A stretch of 10,407 nt of DNA from Alistipes sp. (lineage in GTDB: Bacteria > Bacteroidota > Bacteroidia > Bacteroidales > Rikenellaceae), in the NCBI GenBank assembly GCA_017391185.1, contig JAFOZN010000235.1:1-10407 (forward strand), given 5' to 3'. Under the pieces are notes generated by a model. That model did not search any database. It saw only the letters and a list, made by a program, of their open reading frames with translations, and had not been told where the DNA came from. The position numbers and the translations under genes were made by a program. Positions 6,833-10,407 of the stretch are shown one piece after another. Within the stretch, counting starts at the first letter, position 1, and the number at the start of each line of letters is the position of its first letter.

Positions 6833-7708
6833 TTAGTAATACTTAATCTCCTTGCCCTCGATCGAAGAGAGAATGTTGTTAGCTGCCGAAGAGGCACCGA
6901 TGCGGAAAAGGTCTGTAGTGATCCACTCCTTGCCCAAGATTCGCTCTACGATGGTGTAGTAGAGTGCTGCATCCTCAGCCGTACGCACACCGCCTGCGGC
7001 CTTGAAGCCTACTTTGCGACCTGTCTTCTCATAATAGTCCTTGATGGCGTGGCACATCACTACTGCTGCCTCAGGTGTAGCTGCTACATCAATTTTACCT
7101 GTAGATGTCTTGATGAAGTCCGATCCTGCCTCCATCGCCAAGAGCGATGCCATGCGGATATGCTCTGGGGTCTTCAACGCGCCAGTCTCCAAGATGGTCT
7201 TGAGTATAGCATCAGAAGACTCTGCACGAAGCACCTCCACCTCATTTGCCGCCTCGTCATACTTGCCTGTGAGCATCTTACCCACGTTGAGTACGATATC
7301 TACCTCGTCTGCTCCATTCTCGATAGCCATAGCTACCTCCAGCATCTTCACCTCCAAGAAGGTTTGCGAAGATGGGAATCCGCCCGCCACGCTCGTGATG
7401 CGCATAGGTGTAGCGTCAATCTCCAAACCTACGGTCTCGACAAATGGGGGGTAGACGCAAATGGAAGCTACGTTGGGGATATGGGGATATTTAGAGTAGA
7501 ACTCTGCGCACTTGCGGGCAAATGCTGCAACCGACTCTTCTGAATCGTTGCACGAAAGGGTTGTAAGGTCGATAGAAGAGTAGCAGAATTTATAAACTTC
7601 TGCGTTGTAATTCTCCTTAGCAGCCTCTTTCAATGCTGCAACCTCTTCAGCAACCTGCTCTATGGTAGGGGCAGGTGCATACTCTTTAAGTCGATTTGCG
7701 TACTCCAT
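6833..7708 (-). CDS. deoC: Deoxyribose-phosphate aldolase (DERA)
   Basis: DeoC reversibly splits 2-deoxy-D-ribose 5-phosphate into glyceraldehyde 3-phosphate and acetaldehyde, a class I aldolase step of deoxynucleoside salvage in the cytoplasm. The product has 291 residues, longer than the 259-residue E. coli enzyme because of an N-terminal extension of about 35-40 residues, which I recall as common in Bacteroidota DeoC. Active-site residues are Lys200 in FIKTSTGK (Schiff-base lysine, equivalent to E. coli K167), Lys236 in GFKAAGGVRT (K201) and Asp137 in ADEVDIVLN (D102). The protein ends in Tyr-Tyr; a C-terminal Tyr is also found in E. coli DeoC. The gene stands alone here, with terminators on either side and its own candidate promoter; no other deo genes are adjacent in the window. 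Confidence 0.96.
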   Translation of the reverse strand: MEYANRLKEYAPAPTIEQVAEEVAALKEAAKENYNAEVYKFCYSSIDLTTLSCNDSEESVAAFARKCAEFYSKYPHIPNVASICVYPPFVETVGLEIDATPMRITSVAGGFPSSQTFLEVKMLEVAMAIENGADEVDIVLNVGKMLTGKYDEAANEVEVLRAESSDAILKTILETGALKTPEHIRMASLLAMEAGSDFIKTSTGKIDVAATPEAAVVMCHAIKDYYEKTGRKVGFKAAGGVRTAEDAALYYTIVERILGKEWITTDLFRIGASSAANNILSSIEGKEIKYY

Positions 7709-7747
7709 ATTATAGTCTCTTTAACGAAGGTAAAACTTCTAATTATG

Positions 7748-7755
7748 CAAATATA
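7748..7755 (-). promoter_or_regulatory. Candidate -7 promoter box for deoC
   Basis: On the minus strand these bases read TATATTTG, matching the Bacteroidota -7 consensus TAnnTTTG. Transcription would start near 7741, giving a leader of about 33 bases before the deoC ATG. The -33 element is weak in the surrounding very AT-rich DNA (7751-7790). Confidence 0.5.
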
Positions 7756-7812
7756 ATATATTTTATATAAAAGGTATAGCTTTATACTCTCTATTTTCAC
7801 ACCAATAGATAC

Positions 7813-7850
7813 AAAAAAACTGCCCGACCCCTGAGGGATCGAGCAGTTTT
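7813..7850 (-). terminator. Intrinsic terminator of the OmpA/TPR lipoprotein gene
   Basis: In minus-strand RNA the arms (plus-strand 7834-7850 and 7816-7832) pair along their length with two U-G wobbles, closing on a small loop, and are followed by a seven-U run (plus-strand A's at 7813-7819). On the plus strand the same two wobbles become C/A mismatches, so orientation fits termination of the minus-strand gene that ends at 7871. Confidence 0.9.
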
Positions 7851-7870
7851 CTATATTTAATCTCTATTGA

Positions 7871-9622
7871 TTAGAGCTTAAAACCGCTTGCGAAGAGGTT
7901 TGCAAGGTTTACATCCTTCAAAGCCTTCTGAGCAAATGATGCATCCTTAGCAATTGCACTCTTGAGCTGAGCCTTAGCTGTCTCCAAATCACCCTCCTTA
8001 GAAGCGATTACAGCGCGCAAGTAGTCAGCCTTAGCTGTTGTCTCAGCAGAGATAGCCTTCTTAGCTGCTGTAAGATCGTTGTTGAGTGTAGAAGCTACGG
8101 CAGCGTTGTAACCAGAGAGTGTAGCAGCTGCTGCACTGTAGCTACCCTGAGCTGCAGCGATCAAAGACTTAGTCTTAGCGTCTGCTGCAGTAGCATACTG
8201 CTGAGCCTTAGCTACGTTACCGTTAGCGAGGTTAGCCAAAGCGAGGTTGCTGTTGATCTCGTTAGTGTTAAGACCCAACTTAGCAGCCTTCTCCAAAGCT
8301 GTAAGAGCCTCAGCCTTCTGACCGAGCTGAGCAAGAACAACACCCAAGTTGTTGTATGCGCGAGCATCGTTGAACTTCTTAGCTGTGTAATCCAAAACTG
8401 TAGCCTTAGCCTTAAGGTTCTCAAGTACGCTCTCAGCCATGTACAAAAGCTCCTCGTTTGTAAGCTCGTCCAAGCGACCAGAGTTGATAAGAGCAGCCAT
8501 CTCATCGTTAGTCTTACCCTTGATGTCTGTGCTGTTTACCAACTGAGCGCGGCGCAACTTTGGAAGGATCTCCTTCTTAAGCTCAGTAAATACTGCTGAC
8601 ATATTCTTGATCTCAGACTCGCGCTGAGTAGAAGAGTCGTAGCGGCTCAAAACCTGAAGGATGATATCCTTATCCTCGATATCTGAAGCAGCAACCAACT
8701 CCTTGAAGCCTTCCCAGTCCTCACCGTAAGATGCTACGTCAAGCTCCATGCCAGTGTCCTTCAAAAGCTTCTCAGCAGTCTTGTGACCTGACTTAGAACG
8801 TGCGTTAGAGAGCTTGTCGTTGAACTTCTCAGGACCATCTGGTGAAGCGTAACCGTGAACGTAGAGCTTCTGAGTAGCGCGGTCGTTTGACTGCTGGTCA
8901 ACAACGTTCTGCTTGAAAGCCTTCAAATCCTCTGACTCTGCAGCCTTCTTAGAAACCTTAGAAGAGTTGATAGCGTAAACGATGTCAGCCTTAGTAACAA
9001 CAGTTGTTACGTTCTTGTAGTTGTTAGCTGTGTTTGACATAGCTGCTGCGTAGTCCAAATCGCTCTGGAGAGTGTTTACACCCTTAGCGATAGGCAAAGC
9101 GAACTCAGCCTTCAAAGCCTCAGCCTTAACACCACCTGCTGCCAAATCAGCTGCCTCAGCCTTAGTTGGGAGCGCGCCTGTGTTAGCGTTGATTATAGTG
9201 AACACCTTGCAAGGACCGCTAGGGCACTTAACCTCTACCAAAAGCTTCAACTCGCTCTGAGCCATACGAGCATCGTATGGGAACTCTACGTGCTGAGTGA
9301 ACTCACCACCCATAGTGTTAACTACAGTGTAGTTGTCCTTAACCTTAGAACCCTGGAAATACTTAGTAGCACCCTCGATAATGCCACCCTCGAATGCCAT
9401 GATTGGAGTAACCTTCAATACAGCCTTCTTGTTGTAATACTTCGCAGGGAAGTTTACTGTGATGTCAGCCTCTACCTTACCGTTGTTCAAGACCAACACG
9501 TCTGGAGTGCAAGTAACCTTTACCTGATCCTGGTTCTTACCCATCTTGCTGAAGCAGTTACAACCTGTGAAGGTCAAAGCTGCTACTGCAATAGCCAAAA
9601 ATAACTTTAATGAATTTTTCAT
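7871..9622 (-). CDS. OmpA-like, TPR-containing lipoprotein
   Basis: A 583-residue envelope protein. The N-terminus MKNSLKLFLA...LTFTGC is a lipoprotein signal with Cys21 as the lipidated residue. Residues about 30-150 form a beta-rich domain with Cys133 and Cys138. An OmpA-like (peptidoglycan-associated) domain spans about 210-362: ADIVYAINSSKV, LYVHGYASPDGP (253-264) and NDKLSNARS (268-276), the last matching the OmpA NxxLSxxRA pattern. An Ala-rich helical region follows with TPR-like repeats at about 418-480 (NDARAYNNLGVVLAQLGQ) and 500-570. No transmembrane barrel is seen. Likely role (inference): linking the outer membrane to peptidoglycan and scaffolding other proteins. The gene uses a narrow codon set (mostly GCT/GCA Ala, AAG Lys, AAC Asn), suggesting strong expression. 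It follows pnp by 47 bases (9623-9669), where I see neither a terminator nor a clear -7 box, so it may be cotranscribed with pnp or use an unseen promoter. Confidence 0.85.
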   Translation of the reverse strand: MKNSLKLFLAIAVAALTFTGCNCFSKMGKNQDQVKVTCTPDVLVLNNGKVEADITVNFPAKYYNKKAVLKVTPIMAFEGGIIEGATKYFQGSKVKDNYTVVNTMGGEFTQHVEFPYDARMAQSELKLLVEVKCPSGPCKVFTIINANTGALPTKAEAADLAAGGVKAEALKAEFALPIAKGVNTLQSDLDYAAAMSNTANNYKNVTTVVTKADIVYAINSSKVSKKAAESEDLKAFKQNVVDQQSNDRATQKLYVHGYASPDGPEKFNDKLSNARSKSGHKTAEKLLKDTGMELDVASYGEDWEGFKELVAASDIEDKDIILQVLSRYDSSTQRESEIKNMSAVFTELKKEILPKLRRAQLVNSTDIKGKTNDEMAALINSGRLDELTNEELLYMAESVLENLKAKATVLDYTAKKFNDARAYNNLGVVLAQLGQKAEALTALEKAAKLGLNTNEINSNLALANLANGNVAKAQQYATAADAKTKSLIAAAQGSYSAAAATLSGYNAAVASTLNNDLTAAKKAISAETTAKADYLRAVIASKEGDLETAKAQLKSAIAKDASFAQKALKDVNLANLFASGFKL

Positions 9623-9669
9623 AAGTTTGGATGTTAATTTTATGTTTTGTGTATTGTTTGATAGTATTC

Positions 9670-10407
9670 TTATTTCTTGTGCTCTCTGCGCTCTGGACGC
9701 TCACCGCGTGGCTTGCGATCCTCTCTTGGCTTACGCTCACGCTCAACCCAACCCTCTGGCTTTGGCAAAAGAGCCTTTCTTGAGAGCTTGTACTTGTTAG
9801 TCTTAGGATCTACGCCGATGAGCTTAACCTCGATCTTGTCGCCCTCCTTGAGTGAAGTCTCCTCCATAGTCTCGAAACGCTTGTAGTCGATCTCCGAGAT
9901 GTGCAAGAGAGCCTCCTTACCAGGCAAAATCTCTACGAATGCGCCGAAAGCTACGATGCTCTTAATGGTACCCTCGTAAGTCTCACCAACCTCAGGCACA
10001 GCAACGATACCCTTGATACGAGCCAAAGCTCCATCCAAAGCCTCCTTATCTACGCCGAAGATATCTACTACGCCGCTCTCCTCATTCTCAGTGATGGTGA
10101 TAGTAGTGTTGGTAGTCTTCTGGATCTCCTGAATAACCTTACCACCAGGACCGATAACAGCACCGATAAAGTCCTTAGGGATAGTGATCTGTACCAAACG
10201 TGGTACGAATGGACGGTAATCCTCTCTTGGCTCAGCGATAGTATCTGTGATCTTCTCCAAGATGTGCATACGTCCCTGACGAGCCTGCTCCAAAGCTGTA
10301 GCCAATACCTCGTATGAAAGACCGTCAACCTTGATATCCATCTGAGTTGCGGTGATACCATCCTTAGTACCTGTAACCTTGAAGTCCATATCACCCAAGT
10401 GATCCTC
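9670..10407 (-). CDS. pnp: Polyribonucleotide nucleotidyltransferase (PNPase), C-terminal part
   Basis: PNPase degrades RNA 3' to 5' by phosphorolysis in the cytoplasm. The gene enters from the right edge of the window; 245 C-terminal residues are visible. The first ones, [13 protein letters not shown], belong to the second RNase PH core and contain the catalytic Asp pair equivalent to E. coli D486 and D492. Next come a KH domain with [12 protein letters not shown] (GxxG loop) and an S1 domain ([21 protein letters not shown] to YKLSRKALL). The protein ends in a charged tail of about 26 residues rich in Arg, Lys and Glu ([11 protein letters not shown]), which may add RNA contacts. The true start lies outside the window. 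The assignment is secure. Confidence 0.97.
   Translation of the reverse strand, partial: EDHLGDMDFKVTGTKDGITATQMDIKVDGLSYEVLATALEQARQGRMHILEKITDTIAEPREDYRPFVPRLVQITIPKDFIGAVIGPGGKVIQEIQKTTNTTITITENEESGVVDIFGVDKEALDGALARIKGIVAVPEVGETYEGTIKSIVAFGAFVEILPGKEALLHISEIDYKRFETMEETSLKEGDKIEVKLIGVDPKTNKYKLSRKALLPKPEGWVERERKPREDRKPRGERPERREHKK

Noticed and set aside
6800..7543. A 247-codon open frame on the plus strand opposite deoC
   Set aside because: It lies antisense to the securely identified deoC, its translation is Cys/His/Leu-rich with no recognisable domain, and it overlaps the terminator hairpin; it is a shadow of deoC codon use.
7970..8480. Recurring ttagctg/agccttagc words suggesting DNA repeats
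   Set aside because: They encode Ala-Lys and Ala-Ala-type residue pairs with a restricted codon set in an Ala/Lys-rich TPR region; spacing is irregular, so they are codon bias and not a tandem array.
1..10407. CRISPR arrays, tRNA/rRNA genes, insertion sequences, phage or toxin-antitoxin genes
   Set aside because: No regularly spaced repeats, tRNA-like cloverleaf, transposase motif or such gene was found on either strand.

Overview
This window looks like ordinary chromosomal DNA from a member of the Bacteroidota, most likely order Bacteroidales and possibly an Alistipes-like organism; that last step is inference from protein flavour only. The reasons are: start codons preceded by A-rich stretches rather than clear Shine-Dalgarno sites, candidate promoters carrying the Bacteroidota -7 box TAnnTTTG, a DUF3078-type outer-membrane protein, and an OmpA/TPR lipoprotein of Bacteroidales style. 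No mobile element, CRISPR array, tRNA or rRNA gene was seen, and every gene-sized stretch is accounted for.

Layout. (1) Bases 1-1382, plus strand: the 3' part of rsgA (30S-assembly GTPase) overlaps trmH (tRNA ribose 2'-O-methyltransferase), forming a translation-related gene pair that ends in a bidirectional hairpin terminator. (2) Bases 1432-2274, minus strand: nfo, endonuclease IV, with all nine metal ligands. (3) Bases 2275-2390: a divergent promoter region with two back-to-back -7 boxes flanking a small perfect inverted repeat. (4) Bases 2391-6754, plus strand: a likely four-gene envelope operon containing a DUF3078 predicted outer-membrane beta-barrel, a membrane-anchored PDZ/S41 (CtpA-type) protease, an unannotated 55-residue single-membrane-span protein, and an exported calcineurin-like phosphoesterase with an N-terminal FN3-like domain. 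It ends in a strong bidirectional hairpin. (5) Bases 6833-7708, minus strand: deoC, deoxyribose-phosphate aldolase, with its own promoter candidate. (6) Bases 7871-10407, minus strand: the 3' part of pnp (PNPase) followed by a large OmpA-like/TPR lipoprotein gene, ending in a clear hairpin-plus-U-tract terminator.

How the genes relate: rsgA/trmH serve ribosome and tRNA maturation, nfo repairs abasic sites, deoC salvages deoxynucleosides, and pnp degrades RNA. The DUF3078-ctp-small protein-phosphoesterase group and the OmpA lipoprotein belong to the cell envelope. No undescribed system stands out. The points most worth a second look are an in-frame amber codon before an acidic tail in the 55-residue protein, the loss of the usual Asn in the RsgA G4 motif, the overlapping divergent promoters, and the envelope gene cluster itself.
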